A stretch of DNA of 22,176 nucleotides, taken from assembly GCA_038046465.1 (NCBI GenBank), contig JBBSWB010000053.1:1-22176 (forward strand), given 5' to 3'. The translations under genes were made by a program, and so were the position numbers. The first letter of the stretch is position 1; the number at the start of each line of letters is the position of its first letter. Below, one piece after another: positions 14,904 to 22,176 of the stretch. This stretch comes from JBBSWB01 sp038046465. GTDB taxonomy: Archaea > Nanobdellota > Nanobdellia > Woesearchaeales > GW2011-AR9. The notes under the pieces were generated by a model that searched no databases, was not told where the DNA came from, and saw only the letters and a list, made by a program, of their open reading frames with translations.

Positions 14904-15143
14904 CTATTTTCTAACAATTTTAACTAATTTAACTGTTGCAACTATTAACCAAACGCCGTTCAAAAGAATAAATGGCCAGCTACCCAGCGTAACTGCATAA
15001 TAAACCAATAATCCCGAACCAATAATATTGATTAAATTATATTTAATCGTATTCTGACTCCATTTTTTATAGAATTCATCTAAGATAAAAGCTAGTAAAA
15101 TAAAGACCATCCCGACCAGGCCGATTATAACATTGATTTCCAT
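14904..15143 (-). CDS. CBU_0592-like small membrane protein
   Basis: The 79-residue protein has three predicted membrane helices (about 5-22, 33-50 and 52-72). The spacing and motifs LLAFILDEF, KYNLINIIGSGLLVYYA and WPFILLNGVWLIVATVKL fit the widespread but uncharacterised CBU_0592-like domain (conserved N-x-x-G, WP and N-x-x-W). The function is unknown; the family often appears next to other membrane proteins. It begins 3 bases after the stop of the 189-residue gene and is almost certainly translated from the same message. Confidence 0.7.
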   Translation of the reverse strand: MEINVIIGLVGMVFILLAFILDEFYKKWSQNTIKYNLINIIGSGLLVYYAVTLGSWPFILLNGVWLIVATVKLVKIVRK

Positions 15144-15146
15144 TTT

Positions 15147-15716
15147 TTATTTCACCAATGCAGCTAAATGCCGACTCATCTGGCGAACAATTAGTTTCTG
15201 TTTCTTACAGGTATCTATTAAACTTAATAAATATTTCTGATGCGGCAAATCCATTACGGAAATACTTTCATCCAAAGAAAGATTTTGTTCCAGCCGCTTA
15301 TTAACTTCTTGGTAGGTTTTGGAAAGAGCAACAATATTTTCTTCAAAATCTTTGATATCCATAATAACATTCTGTAGTTTTAAGAATTCGTCGTGCAACA
15401 ATTGGTGGGCAATAAATTTAAATTTAGTTTTATTTCCGTTTAAAGTAGTTAATTTTAATTCAATCAGATAATGAGAATAAGTAGTTAATTTTTGATTGAT
15501 CAGCTGGTATTGCTTGATTTGAGAAAGGTTTTTTTGTGCTGCTAACAACCGAACATTAATTTCTGATTTAGTTTCTGCAGGAAGTCGATTTAAGAAAGGA
15601 AAGGTTTTGTTGGTATTGGACCGAAGCGGTTTAATCCAATGAGTTTGAAAGGTTTCTGCACATTCAGAAAGGTCCGGTAAAGTTTGAACTTCTCGTTTTA
15701 ATTCCCGCAAATCCAT
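15147..15716 (-). CDS. Helical hypothetical protein, 189 residues
   Basis: No family was recognised. Nearly the whole protein looks helical, with Leu/Ile/Lys/Gln-rich heptad-like runs (about 60-100 and 115-150), suggesting a coiled-coil bundle; no signal peptide or membrane helix is seen. Residues 30-55 (RSNTNKTFPFLNRLPAET) form a short Pro/Asn-rich turn region. A strong TATA box, TTTATAAG on the plus strand, sits about 26 bases before its start, implying its own leaderless transcript that continues into the CBU_0592-like gene. Confidence 0.6.
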   Translation of the reverse strand: MDLRELKREVQTLPDLSECAETFQTHWIKPLRSNTNKTFPFLNRLPAETKSEINVRLLAAQKNLSQIKQYQLINQKLTTYSHYLIELKLTTLNGNKTKFKFIAHQLLHDEFLKLQNVIMDIKDFEENIVALSKTYQEVNKRLEQNLSLDESISVMDLPHQKYLLSLIDTCKKQKLIVRQMSRHLAALVK

Positions 15717-15738
15717 ACTTAGAATTAAGTTAAAGAGG

Positions 15739-15746
15739 TTTATAAG
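15739..15746 (-). promoter_or_regulatory. TATA box for the 189-residue gene
   Basis: The minus-strand sequence CTTATAAA is centred about 26 bases upstream of the start at 15716. It lies in the 32-base gap after the 643-residue gene, so the two downstream genes can be expressed independently of it. Confidence 0.55.
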
Positions 15747-15748
15747 AT

Positions 15749-17680
15749 TTATGTTAAAGTACGGACTTTAGTTTTAGAAACAGTTGGTTCTCTAATGCCG
15801 GTTTTAACCGGTTGTTTAACTACTTTTTCTCCCTGGTCTCCAACACATCCTCCGGTTTCTAAGTTACAAACACCTAACCAGACATTTAAGCCAGTGGTTT
15901 GTACTGTGCCAAGAGAATTGTACTGGCATTTTTGATTTGGCGGGCAAGTAATTTCAAATTTAGTAACTTGGTCAAAATTGGCAAAGGGATTGTAAGCAGC
16001 TACCAACATTTGTTTACCGTCAGCTTTAATGATGCCTCTCCAAAGGACTGCTTCGTTTGCTTTTCCTGTTGCAACCAGTTGATATAACTCTCGTGCATCT
16101 TTAGGGTGATATGTTTCGTAATTGCCATTAAAGAATTCATTATATTTAGATAACCGATACAACCCATAAATAAAATTATCATAAGCAATTCTATTCTCAG
16201 AAATTTGATTTTCAGTATGGACATAATCTGGGCTGTTAACATTGATTACATCAAAACCAAGAGAGTCCCAAACATACTGCCCTACATTTTTAGTAAAATA
16301 AGGGAAAATAGCTGAAGCATGAGCCAACCAGGGATCTAAGCCAGATAAGCCACTAATTCCAGGTGCATGAGACCTCATCCATTGATGAATCATAATTGGC
16401 TTCTCTTGCGAAAACGCTTTATTTGCATCGATAGAAAATAATTCATAGATAAGACCGCTTCCGGCAGTTTCCCAAGCTTTAGCATTATAGTTTTTACCAT
16501 AACCATATGCATAATATCCGCTAGGAGCCAGAACATCTAAAGTGTTTTTTACTAAAGGCCCCAAACTATAGAAATCACTTTGGGGTTTGTTCATGTACTC
16601 TCCGAAATTAAAAGTAACGTAAGTGGCACAACTTTCTTTCCAATCGTCATGGGAACAGGTTTTGGTAAATATTTCATTTGAAGTCCATTGATTAAACGTA
16701 TATGGTTCAGACCACAGCCAGCCATTGTATCCGAGGTATTGATCTAAAGGCACATCCCCATAAGAACCTATTTTCCCAGTAAACCCTTTTAATTTTGAAT
16801 ATTCGTTCAAAAAATTATAAAACCAGGCCATATCATGCTTGTATTGTGTTAAAAATTCTTGGTCAGACAGCTGTTTAAATGCGTCCGGAATATATTTAGC
16901 TGCTTCGGAATTTTTCCTTAGGTTTAAAATTTGTTGATTTGTTTGAACGCCTAGATTCCTTTCAATATCAGAAATTAATATATCTGCCTGAGGGATGGCA
17001 TTTTTTGAATCAGAAAATAATTTAGCAAAGTATGCCAATTCTTTGTCCATACATTTTGTGAAAGCAGTTAAACTATTATTCCAAGGGATTGAATATTTAT
17101 TAAATGGTTGGTTTACAGCACCGTCAGGTTCATCACACAAGCCGGCATTGCCGCCAAACGGACTGGATCCTATCGCCCGGTTTTTAGGGGGGAGAGATTC
17201 CAACTGTTTTTGCTCCAAGCCTTCAAAGGCCCCGATGTGCGTGAACCCTTTTCGCAAAGGAGCTGTTCCCACGTTTTCCACACATGGGCAAGACTTACAG
17301 TATGGGTAACAACCATTTAATTGAATCCCCTGATAAACTGCAGTTAACTTAGAATTTAAATTAAAATTAGGAAAATCATTCCAACCGATATTGGCATGAA
17401 ATTGGATAGATTCAGAATTACCAAACGGGCTAGAACAAGACGGATCATTAGTATTAGTAAAACCCCAATCAACAAAACCATCATGATCATTATCAAGGCC
17501 ATCAGAACATTGGGGCGTGCTCGACTTGATTAATTCCATCTTAACCGCTTTTCCCACAAATCCGTAGTCAGAAAAAATCCATAATGAAGATAAAGCAACT
17601 AATGAAATAATAGTTATAATAAAAAACAGCAAGGGTTTTCTAATTACTCTTTTCTTTACCCCTTTTTTAACTGTTTTCAT
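15749..17680 (-). CDS. Membrane-anchored extracellular protein with Ca-binding-type motif
   Basis: This 643-residue protein has a basic start (KKGVKKRVIRK), a membrane helix (about 17-36) and then GFVGKAV (40-46). Cys58-Ser-Asp-Gly-Leu-Asp-Asn-Asp-His-Asp-Gly (58-68) resembles the DxDxDG calcium-binding motif common in archaeal and bacterial surface proteins. Many Cys residues (e.g. 124, 128, 131, 133, 182, 210) suggest disulfides outside the cell. The central region (about 90-530) is Trp/Tyr/Gly-rich with ADILISDIE (232-240), and the C-terminus (about 540-620) looks like a beta domain (VLWRGIIKADGKQMLVAAYNP). This resembles a TIM barrel with an accessory beta domain, as in glycoside hydrolases, but no catalytic motif could be assigned, so that is only a guess. 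A TATA-like box lies near 17697-17706. Confidence 0.6.
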   Translation of the reverse strand: MKTVKKGVKKRVIRKPLLFFIITIISLVALSSLWIFSDYGFVGKAVKMELIKSSTPQCSDGLDNDHDGFVDWGFTNTNDPSCSSPFGNSESIQFHANIGWNDFPNFNLNSKLTAVYQGIQLNGCYPYCKSCPCVENVGTAPLRKGFTHIGAFEGLEQKQLESLPPKNRAIGSSPFGGNAGLCDEPDGAVNQPFNKYSIPWNNSLTAFTKCMDKELAYFAKLFSDSKNAIPQADILISDIERNLGVQTNQQILNLRKNSEAAKYIPDAFKQLSDQEFLTQYKHDMAWFYNFLNEYSKLKGFTGKIGSYGDVPLDQYLGYNGWLWSEPYTFNQWTSNEIFTKTCSHDDWKESCATYVTFNFGEYMNKPQSDFYSLGPLVKNTLDVLAPSGYYAYGYGKNYNAKAWETAGSGLIYELFSIDANKAFSQEKPIMIHQWMRSHAPGISGLSGLDPWLAHASAIFPYFTKNVGQYVWDSLGFDVINVNSPDYVHTENQISENRIAYDNFIYGLYRLSKYNEFFNGNYETYHPKDARELYQLVATGKANEAVLWRGIIKADGKQMLVAAYNPFANFDQVTKFEITCPPNQKCQYNSLGTVQTTGLNVWLGVCNLETGGCVGDQGEKVVKQPVKTGIREPTVSKTKVRTLT

Positions 17681-17796
17681 CTTAATCTCTTTTTTTTAAA
17701 TAATCATAATAGCAATATACCAGTAATAGATAATAATAAGATTTTTTTTATTCTTTATATATTTTTGTTTCCTATTGACTCAACCAAATAAAAATG

Positions 17797-17806
17797 TTTA
17801 TAAAAG
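17797..17806 (+). promoter_or_regulatory. TATA box for the antiporter gene
   Basis: TTTATAAAAG is about 31 bases before the ATG at 17833, which implies a leader of only a few bases. The 152-base divergent gap holds AT-rich promoter sequence for both genes. Confidence 0.55.
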
Positions 17807-17832
17807 AGCTTTCTTTACTAGTTTATACATAG

Positions 17833-19542
17833 ATGGTAATAGGTGTTAATCTGGATATTTTTGTACAAGTTGGAATAGTAGTTATTATTGCTGCTGTTGC
17901 GGCTTTTATTTTACGGTTGATTAAACAGCCGCAAATTCTGGCGTATGTTTTAGTGGGAATTTTTATTACTCCGGTACTGGGTTTAGTTACGGATACCAGC
18001 ATTATTGAATCCATGTCCAGCATCGGTATTGCTTTCCTGCTATTCATTGTCGGTATTGAAATTGATATCAAAAAATTAAAAAGTGTTGCTCTGGTTTCTA
18101 CTTTAGGCGCAGGAATTATCATCATCTTAATGTTCTGCCTCGGTTATGTAATTTCTCTCCTGCTGGGATTTTTAAGTGTAGAAGCGGCTTATTTTGGTTT
18201 AATGGTGATGTTTTCATCGACCATGGTGGTCATGAAACTGCTTTCCGATAAGCAGGAATTGAATACTTTACATGGAAGAATTATTGTAGGGATATTATTG
18301 TTGGAAGACGTGGTGGCTATTTTTGCCATCTCCCTCCTTTCTTCCATAAATAGTTTCTCATTAGCAATGCTGGGGATTGCTTTAGCCAAATTTGCGATTC
18401 TCTTTGCAGTTGCTTACTTGTGTAGTAAATATTTATTTCCAATCATTTTCAAAGTTGCTGCCAGAACCCAAGAATTATTGTTGATCTCTTCTTTAGCAGT
18501 TTGTTTTTTATTTTCCTTAGCTTTTCAGTATATCGGATTTTCCATGGCCATCGGAGCATTTATTGCCGGAGTTACTTTAGGTAATTTAGAATATAACTTG
18601 GAAATTGCCGGAAAAGTAAAATCTCTGCGCGACTTTTTTGCATTGATTTTCTTTGTTTCTTTAGGGATGGGCTTGTCCCTAACTGTATTTAAACAGATGT
18701 GGGTCCCTTTAATTGTTTTAGTTATTTTTATTGTCCTGCTAAAACCATTGATTATTATGGTCGTTTGTTCCTTGTTTAAATACACCAAAAAACCTTCTTT
18801 CCTTACTGCCGGATCTTTAGCACAAATGGGGGAATTCTCTTTGATTATTGCTGCTCAAGGCCTGATTTTAGGACATATTTCCCAGGAAATCTTTTCTTTG
18901 GTGGTTTTAGTTATGTTAATTTCCATTACCATTACTTCTTATTTTATCCAGTACAGCAACTGGTTCTATAAAATATTACAGCCCACACTGCATATTTTTG
19001 ATGGATTTACCACAGAACGATTGGAATATCTTCCAACCAAAACACCGCCAAAAATAGTCCTATGCGGGTATAATCGGATCGGCTATAGTATTTTAAAAAA
19101 TCTAAAAAAATTAAAAACAAAGGTGCTTATTGTAGATTATAACCCTGCAGTAATCCATGATATGGTTGAAGAAGGATTTCATTGTATTTACGGTGAAGTT
19201 GCCGATGAAGAGATTATCCATCGGATGAATTTAAAACATATTGAAATGCTTATTTCTACTGTTCCTGAATTAAAAGATAATCTATTCCTGCTTAAGAAAA
19301 CCCGAGCCGTAAATAAGCACGCCCAGGTCTTTCTGACTGCCAACAATATTGATGATGCTTTAAAACTATATGATAACGGGGCAAATTATGTTATCCTTCC
19401 CCATTTCTTAGGCGGAGAACACACAGCCAATTTAATCACTAAAATAAGAATCAATAAGATAGATATTATAGAAGAAAGAAAAAAACAGATTATAACTCTT
19501 AAAGAAAGAAAAGGTATTGGCCACAAACACCCCAATACTTAA
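17833..19542 (+). CDS. CPA2/Kef-type cation:proton antiporter with RCK (TrkA-N) domain
   Basis: This 569-residue protein exchanges monovalent cations (Na+ or K+) for protons. Residues 1-385 form about 12-13 membrane helices with CPA2 marks: PQILAYVLVGIFITPVLG (33-50), SIGIAFLLFIVGIEID (63-78) and SMAIGAFIAGVTLGN (around 238-251). A cytoplasmic RCK N-terminal Rossmann domain (about 403-540) follows with IVLCGYNRIGYSIL, where the usual GxGxxG reads GYNRIG, and an acidic residue at the end of the second strand (LIVDYNP); nucleotide or ligand binding may gate transport. There is no RCK C-terminal domain. Such Kef/TrkA-N fusions occur in many archaea and bacteria; ion selectivity cannot be read from sequence. 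It is followed by the 125-base structured element. Confidence 0.9.
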   Translation: MVIGVNLDIFVQVGIVVIIAAVAAFILRLIKQPQILAYVLVGIFITPVLGLVTDTSIIESMSSIGIAFLLFIVGIEIDIKKLKSVALVSTLGAGIIIILMFCLGYVISLLLGFLSVEAAYFGLMVMFSSTMVVMKLLSDKQELNTLHGRIIVGILLLEDVVAIFAISLLSSINSFSLAMLGIALAKFAILFAVAYLCSKYLFPIIFKVAARTQELLLISSLAVCFLFSLAFQYIGFSMAIGAFIAGVTLGNLEYNLEIAGKVKSLRDFFALIFFVSLGMGLSLTVFKQMWVPLIVLVIFIVLLKPLIIMVVCSLFKYTKKPSFLTAGSLAQMGEFSLIIAAQGLILGHISQEIFSLVVLVMLISITITSYFIQYSNWFYKILQPTLHIFDGFTTERLEYLPTKTPPKIVLCGYNRIGYSILKNLKKLKTKVLIVDYNPAVIHDMVEEGFHCIYGEVADEEIIHRMNLKHIEMLISTVPELKDNLFLLKKTRAVNKHAQVFLTANNIDDALKLYDNGANYVILPHFLGGEHTANLITKIRINKIDIIEERKKQIITLKERKGIGHKHPNT

Positions 19543-19576
19543 GTCAAAGTGATTTATTCTACAGAGCCAATTGTTA

Positions 19577-19701
19577 GTACTTATTTAGTTGCGTTCTTGG
19601 TGAGCAGGGCACGGCGCGATTACGGCATCTGAGTTTATACTCAATTTTTGGATGCCGTGCGCCTCCATTGGCACTGCTCACTCACTTAACTAAATAAGTA
19701 C
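19577..19701. mobile_element. MITE-like 125-base element with nested GC-rich hairpins
   Basis: Perfect 14-base terminal inverted repeats, GTACTTATTTAGTT at 19577-19590 and AACTAAATAAGTAC at 19688-19701, are bordered by identical 7-base direct repeats ATTGTTA at 19570-19576 and 19702-19708, like a target-site duplication. Inside are further pairs: GTGAGCAG (19600-19607) with CTGCTCAC (19674-19681), GGCGC (19613-19617) with GCGCC (19659-19663), ACGGCATC (19622-19629) with GATGCCGT (19651-19658), and an apical TGAGT-TTAT-ACTCA (19630-19643). About 40 base pairs can form over 125 bases. The core is much more GC-rich than its surroundings. It encodes no protein. A non-autonomous mobile element, a structured RNA or both are possible. 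Confidence 0.7.
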
Positions 19702-19715
19702 ATTGTTAAGAAACA

Positions 19716-19724
19716 TTAATAAAA
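19716..19724 (+). promoter_or_regulatory. Putative TATA box for NOG1
   Basis: TTAATAAAA lies about 26 bases before the ATG at 19746 and starts 8 bases beyond the right direct repeat of the 125-base element. Confidence 0.4.
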
Positions 19725-19745
19725 CCGCTCTCTTTTTCTTTATAT

Positions 19746-20786
19746 ATGAACTTTGAAAAAATTCCGCCGGTAGATTCTAGTAAAGCTTTATTAGATCATG
19801 CTTTTAAAAAAGCCAGAGAGCAAGGGAAATTAAAAGACCTGAAAGGTAATTGGCTGCAAATAATCAGGAAAAAAGAATCGCTGAAGTTAGATATAATCAA
19901 AGACGTACTCGTAACCCGTATGGAAAAAATTATTCAAACTTTTCCTGACATAGAACACCTACCTAAGTTTTATTTAAGATTGATGGAGTTAACTTTAGAG
20001 CCAAGTCAACTGAGAAAATCGCTGGCAGCACTAAATTGGGCAAATAAAAAAATACGTTTTTTCCAGAAAGAGTTTGTAAGTAAGATCAATTTGACTAAAG
20101 ACCGGAAAAGTATAGGCGACGTGTCCAGACAATTTTATGGGCGGGTTTCTTCAGTATTAAAACAAATCAGTTCTAATTTAACTTATTTGGAAGAAAGCAG
20201 GAAAATCATGCGTTCTTTTCCAGATATCAAAGAAATGTTTACGGTCTGTATTTATGGTTTTCCCAATGTAGGCAAGACTACACTGTTAAATAAGCTTACG
20301 GCCACTAAAGCAAAAGTTGCTGCGTATGCTTTTACAACTAAAAGTATTAATACCGGTTACTTGATTGCAGACAAGCTTAAAGTACAGGTAATTGACGTTC
20401 CCGGAACTTTAGATCGAAAAGAGATGAATGATATTGAAATGCAGGCTGAACTGGTAATGACCGAGCTGGCTGAAGTAATTATTTATGTTTTTGATTTGAG
20501 TGCCTATTGTGGTTACTCCGTTAAAAAACAGGAAGAGCTGCTGCAGAGATTACAGAAATTGCAGAAAATAAATCAGAAAAAAATATTTGTTTATTTAAGT
20601 AAACAAGATTTATCAGAAAGTAGACCTCCGCCAAGTTTTAAATATAAGTATTACTCTTTAGAAGAATTAAAAAGAGGAATCTTAGCGCTGGCCAGAGAAA
20701 AATATTTAGTTAGGGAAAAAGAACTGGCTGAAGAATTAGCCAGAGAAAAAGATTTGATTGCTAAAGAAAAAGAAACTGCTGAATGA
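19746..20786 (+). CDS. nog1: NOG1-family ribosome-associated GTPase
   Basis: NOG1 is an OBG-related GTPase needed for large-subunit maturation in eukaryotes and presumed so in archaea. This 346-residue protein has the family's helical N-terminal domain (about 1-160), starting with PPVDSSKALLDHAFKKAREQ, then the G domain: Walker A GFPNVGKTT (171-179), G2 FTTKS (196-200), G3 DVPG (217-220) and RKEMNDIEMQAE (224-235). The G4 motif, usually NKxD, reads SKQD (285-288), so the Asn that contacts guanine is Ser. The tail ends in a highly charged Lys/Glu repeat. It begins 38 bases after the right flanking repeat of the 125-base element and is followed after 10 bases by a membrane-protein gene. Confidence 0.9.
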   Translation: MNFEKIPPVDSSKALLDHAFKKAREQGKLKDLKGNWLQIIRKKESLKLDIIKDVLVTRMEKIIQTFPDIEHLPKFYLRLMELTLEPSQLRKSLAALNWANKKIRFFQKEFVSKINLTKDRKSIGDVSRQFYGRVSSVLKQISSNLTYLEESRKIMRSFPDIKEMFTVCIYGFPNVGKTTLLNKLTATKAKVAAYAFTTKSINTGYLIADKLKVQVIDVPGTLDRKEMNDIEMQAELVMTELAEVIIYVFDLSAYCGYSVKKQEELLQRLQKLQKINQKKIFVYLSKQDLSESRPPPSFKYKYYSLEELKRGILALAREKYLVREKELAEELAREKDLIAKEKETAE

Positions 20787-20796
20787 AAAATATCAA

Positions 20797-21519
20797 ATGA
20801 ATTTCAATAAAAAAAATATTTCAGCTGAAAATTATGGGCGTAATTTAAATAGCGAGAAAACTTTTCTTTATTTTTTTATCGTATTGATCTTTTTCTTGTT
20901 GATTGGCTCTTCTAATAAATTTCCTGGACTTACTTATTCGCCTACGGGTGCAGCAATTTCCACTAAAATTCTTCAGAACACTAATTATATGGTTGGTTTT
21001 ATGGTCTTTGCTTTTTTATTAGTGGCTTTATTTTTAGCTTTTTCTCTGTTAAAAAAAGAAAAAAGAAAAAAACAGCAGTTAGAATTGCCTGAAGAAAATA
21101 TTCCCCTTGCTACTTTAAACAAAAGAAAACCTTTACATGAAAATTTAGATCAAGTTAATCTGGAATTAAAAAATCTCCGAAAAGAAAAAAAAGAATTGAT
21201 AAAAAAGAATAAATTGGTTAGTTTGCCGAATCCAGACAAAATAAAATTAAGCCAAGCAGCAAATGAAGAAAATTATTTCCTGCAAAGTTCGGACAAGCCT
21301 GTAATTATGGAAGTTCCGCAGGACAAAAATAAATTAGATCAAGATTTGGCAAAGGTCGAAAAAGAGATTGATCAGCTGGATCAACTAGAATTTAAAAAAG
21401 TAAAAATTCTGGATGAAATTCCCCCTATGCCTTTAGGCACCAATTCAATTGAAAAAATAAAGCTGCAAAAAGAGTTAAAGAAAATAATTGCTGCTCTTTT
21501 TGAAAGGAAAGAAAGATAA
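20797..21519 (+). CDS. Two-helix membrane protein with charged coiled-coil tail
   Basis: The 240-residue protein starts at the ATG at 20797, 10 bases after the NOG1 stop. A TTG at 20758 would overlap NOG1 and adds only a lysine-rich run. Helix 1 (22-38) is followed by an outside loop containing SPTGAAI (48-54), helix 2 (64-85) and a long Lys/Glu/Leu-rich cytoplasmic tail (about 88-240) that looks like a coiled coil with Pro-rich breaks. No enzyme motif was seen. The short motif just outside helix 1 is like GFVGKAV in the 643-residue surface protein. Being downstream of NOG1 suggests shared transcription, not necessarily shared function. Confidence 0.6.
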   Translation: MNFNKKNISAENYGRNLNSEKTFLYFFIVLIFFLLIGSSNKFPGLTYSPTGAAISTKILQNTNYMVGFMVFAFLLVALFLAFSLLKKEKRKKQQLELPEENIPLATLNKRKPLHENLDQVNLELKNLRKEKKELIKKNKLVSLPNPDKIKLSQAANEENYFLQSSDKPVIMEVPQDKNKLDQDLAKVEKEIDQLDQLEFKKVKILDEIPPMPLGTNSIEKIKLQKELKKIIAALFERKER

Positions 21520-21530
21520 AATAAACTGAT

Positions 21531-21550
21531 ATTATTATTATTATTATTAT
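21531..21550. repeat. ATT trinucleotide repeat
   Basis: Six full copies of ATT and a partial copy lie between the convergent membrane-protein and L10e genes. It is prone to slippage and may aid termination of the plus-strand transcript. Confidence 0.85.
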
Positions 21551-21567
21551 AAGATTGTTCTTAATTA

Positions 21568-22083
21568 TTATTGCACGACTACTTTGCAAGAACAAGGCAG
21601 CTTTTTAGCAGAAAGGGATAATGCTACTTTTCCTATTTTAACATTTGCTTTATCCACTCGTAATTCTAAAACAGTTTGTCCTTCTTTCATTCGAGCAGCA
21701 CAACTAATAGATTTACCATAGGACATTTTCATACCTGTGCTCATACGGTCTGCTCCTGCTCCTGAAGCTAAAGGGTTTTCTCTAAGAACGTGGAAAGGAT
21801 AAACTTTAAGTCTTAAATGGAAATTTTTTCCCAAGGTTTTTTCTAAGTATCGGTTAGAAATTAATCGCGCAGATTCTAAAGAATTATGGCGAAGGTTCAT
21901 ACTTCTGCATACATTTAATTTAACCACGGCGTCATAGGTTTTATTTACAGTACCCATATCAAACTTGATTATCTTCATATGGGGGAATCCACCTCGGACA
22001 TAGTTCAGTTTAGTAAACTTACTGATCCTAGTATAAGGGCGCTCTAGATTCTGATATGCTGCGTTTTTCCTTAATTTTCCCAT
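21568..22083 (-). CDS. rpl10e: Archaeal large-subunit ribosomal protein L10e (uL16)
   Basis: The start MGKLRKNAAYQNLERPYTRIS at 22083, 171 residues in all, gives the usual length and N-terminus of archaeal L10e, the uL16 protein that binds 23S rRNA near the peptidyl transferase and tRNA sites. Other family blocks are VRGGFPHMKI (residue 30 onward), LNVCRSMNLRHNSLESARLISNRYLEK and VYPFHVLRENPLASGAGADRMSTGMKMSYGK. A longer reading from the ATG at 22134 would add 17 residues unlike the family and would start upstream of the TATA box. The last residues SCKVVVQ differ from most family ends. It is transcribed alone, convergent with the NOG1-linked gene. Confidence 0.95.
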   Translation of the reverse strand: MGKLRKNAAYQNLERPYTRISKFTKLNYVRGGFPHMKIIKFDMGTVNKTYDAVVKLNVCRSMNLRHNSLESARLISNRYLEKTLGKNFHLRLKVYPFHVLRENPLASGAGADRMSTGMKMSYGKSISCAARMKEGQTVLELRVDKANVKIGKVALSLSAKKLPCSCKVVVQ

Positions 22084-22103
22084 TTTGCTAAAAGAAGAGA
22101 GCT

Positions 22104-22113
22104 TATTTATAAA
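22104..22113 (-). promoter_or_regulatory. TATA box for L10e
   Basis: Minus-strand TTTATAAATA is about 25 bases before the start at 22083, supporting a leaderless L10e message and fixing the start codon. The remaining bases to 22176 hold no recognisable gene. Confidence 0.6.
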
Positions 22114-22176
22114 AGTTTCTGAAAAAGGGCACAATTCGAAAAGTGAGTGATTTTGCTCGTTTTTGTAATTAGCTTT

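Noticed and set aside
16995..17320. Two plus-strand frames inside the 643-residue surface protein gene
   Set aside because: They are antisense shadows of a long well-supported gene and show no family features.
19600..19681. Possible tRNA, H/ACA guide RNA or integron attC in the structured element
   Set aside because: No T-loop or anticodon arm, no clear kink-turn with ACA at the right distance, and no attC end boxes were found, although a different structured RNA remains possible.
20758..20796. TTG start for the membrane protein overlapping NOG1
   Set aside because: It adds a lysine-rich run read from the NOG1 end; the ATG at 20797 gives a clean start 10 bases after the NOG1 stop.
22084..22134. 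Longer N-terminus for L10e
   Set aside because: The 17 extra residues are not in the family and the TATA box lies downstream of the longer start.
1..22176. CRISPR arrays, cas genes or toxin-antitoxin pairs
   Set aside because: No regularly spaced repeats and no recognisable cas or toxin families were seen; the only short repeats are AT-rich tandem units.

Overview
The window looks like the chromosome of an AT-rich archaeon, most likely a DPANN lineage near Woesearchaeota/Pacearchaeota. The domain assignment is firm: archaeal L10e (uL16), archaeal GINS51, a stand-alone Bud32 kinase, a Lhr helicase, a NOG1 GTPase, an archaeal-type XerA, and TATA boxes placed 25-30 bases before many start codons with almost no leader. 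The lineage guess is softer. It rests on compact genes, low GC and membrane proteins with a short G-x-A-V/I motif just outside the first membrane helix.

Layout. (1) Bases 1-2900 look accessory: a BRO-N antirepressor-like gene, a complete XerA tyrosine recombinase, and an ORF6N gene with a phospholipase-D-like C-terminus, which carries a 25-base near-perfect palindrome inside its coding sequence. (2) Bases 3017-7816 hold a large Lhr-type helicase facing a minus-strand pair, a radical SAM enzyme and an unrecognised 144-residue protein. (3) Bases 7986-9842 hold the replication factor GINS51, a small membrane protein and an unrecognised 210-residue protein. (4) Bases 9942-12693 hold a FcoT-like hot-dog thioesterase, a MnmC-like tRNA methyltransferase, an unusual proteasome/HslV-like Ntn-hydrolase, and Bud32 (KEOPS) running convergently. 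(5) Bases 12764-14876 hold a cytoplasmic thioredoxin, divergent from an exported thioredoxin-domain protein fused to a DsbD/CcdA-like membrane region that lacks the expected membrane cysteines, then a small possible PilZ-like protein. (6) Bases 14904-17680, minus strand, encode a small CBU_0592-like membrane protein, a helical protein and a large membrane-anchored extracellular protein with a calcium-binding-type motif. (7) Bases 17833-22083 hold a CPA2/Kef-type antiporter with an RCK domain, a 125-base structured element, NOG1, a two-helix membrane protein and ribosomal protein L10e.

How the genes relate. Several belong to core information processing (GINS51, NOG1, L10e, Bud32, MnmC-like, Lhr). 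Thioredoxin and the DsbD-like protein form a plausible pair moving reducing power from cytoplasm to cell surface, and they share a divergent promoter region.

The most notable observations are: the 125-base element at 19577-19701, which has 14-base perfect terminal inverted repeats, exact 7-base flanking direct repeats and an elaborate GC-rich nested hairpin (a MITE-like or mobile structured-RNA element); the proteasome-like protein at 11178, which keeps the catalytic signature but has a large insertion and a C-terminal extension; the ORF6N palindrome; and the shared motif next to the first membrane helix. No tRNA, rRNA or CRISPR array was seen, and no stretch over 300 bases lacks a gene.
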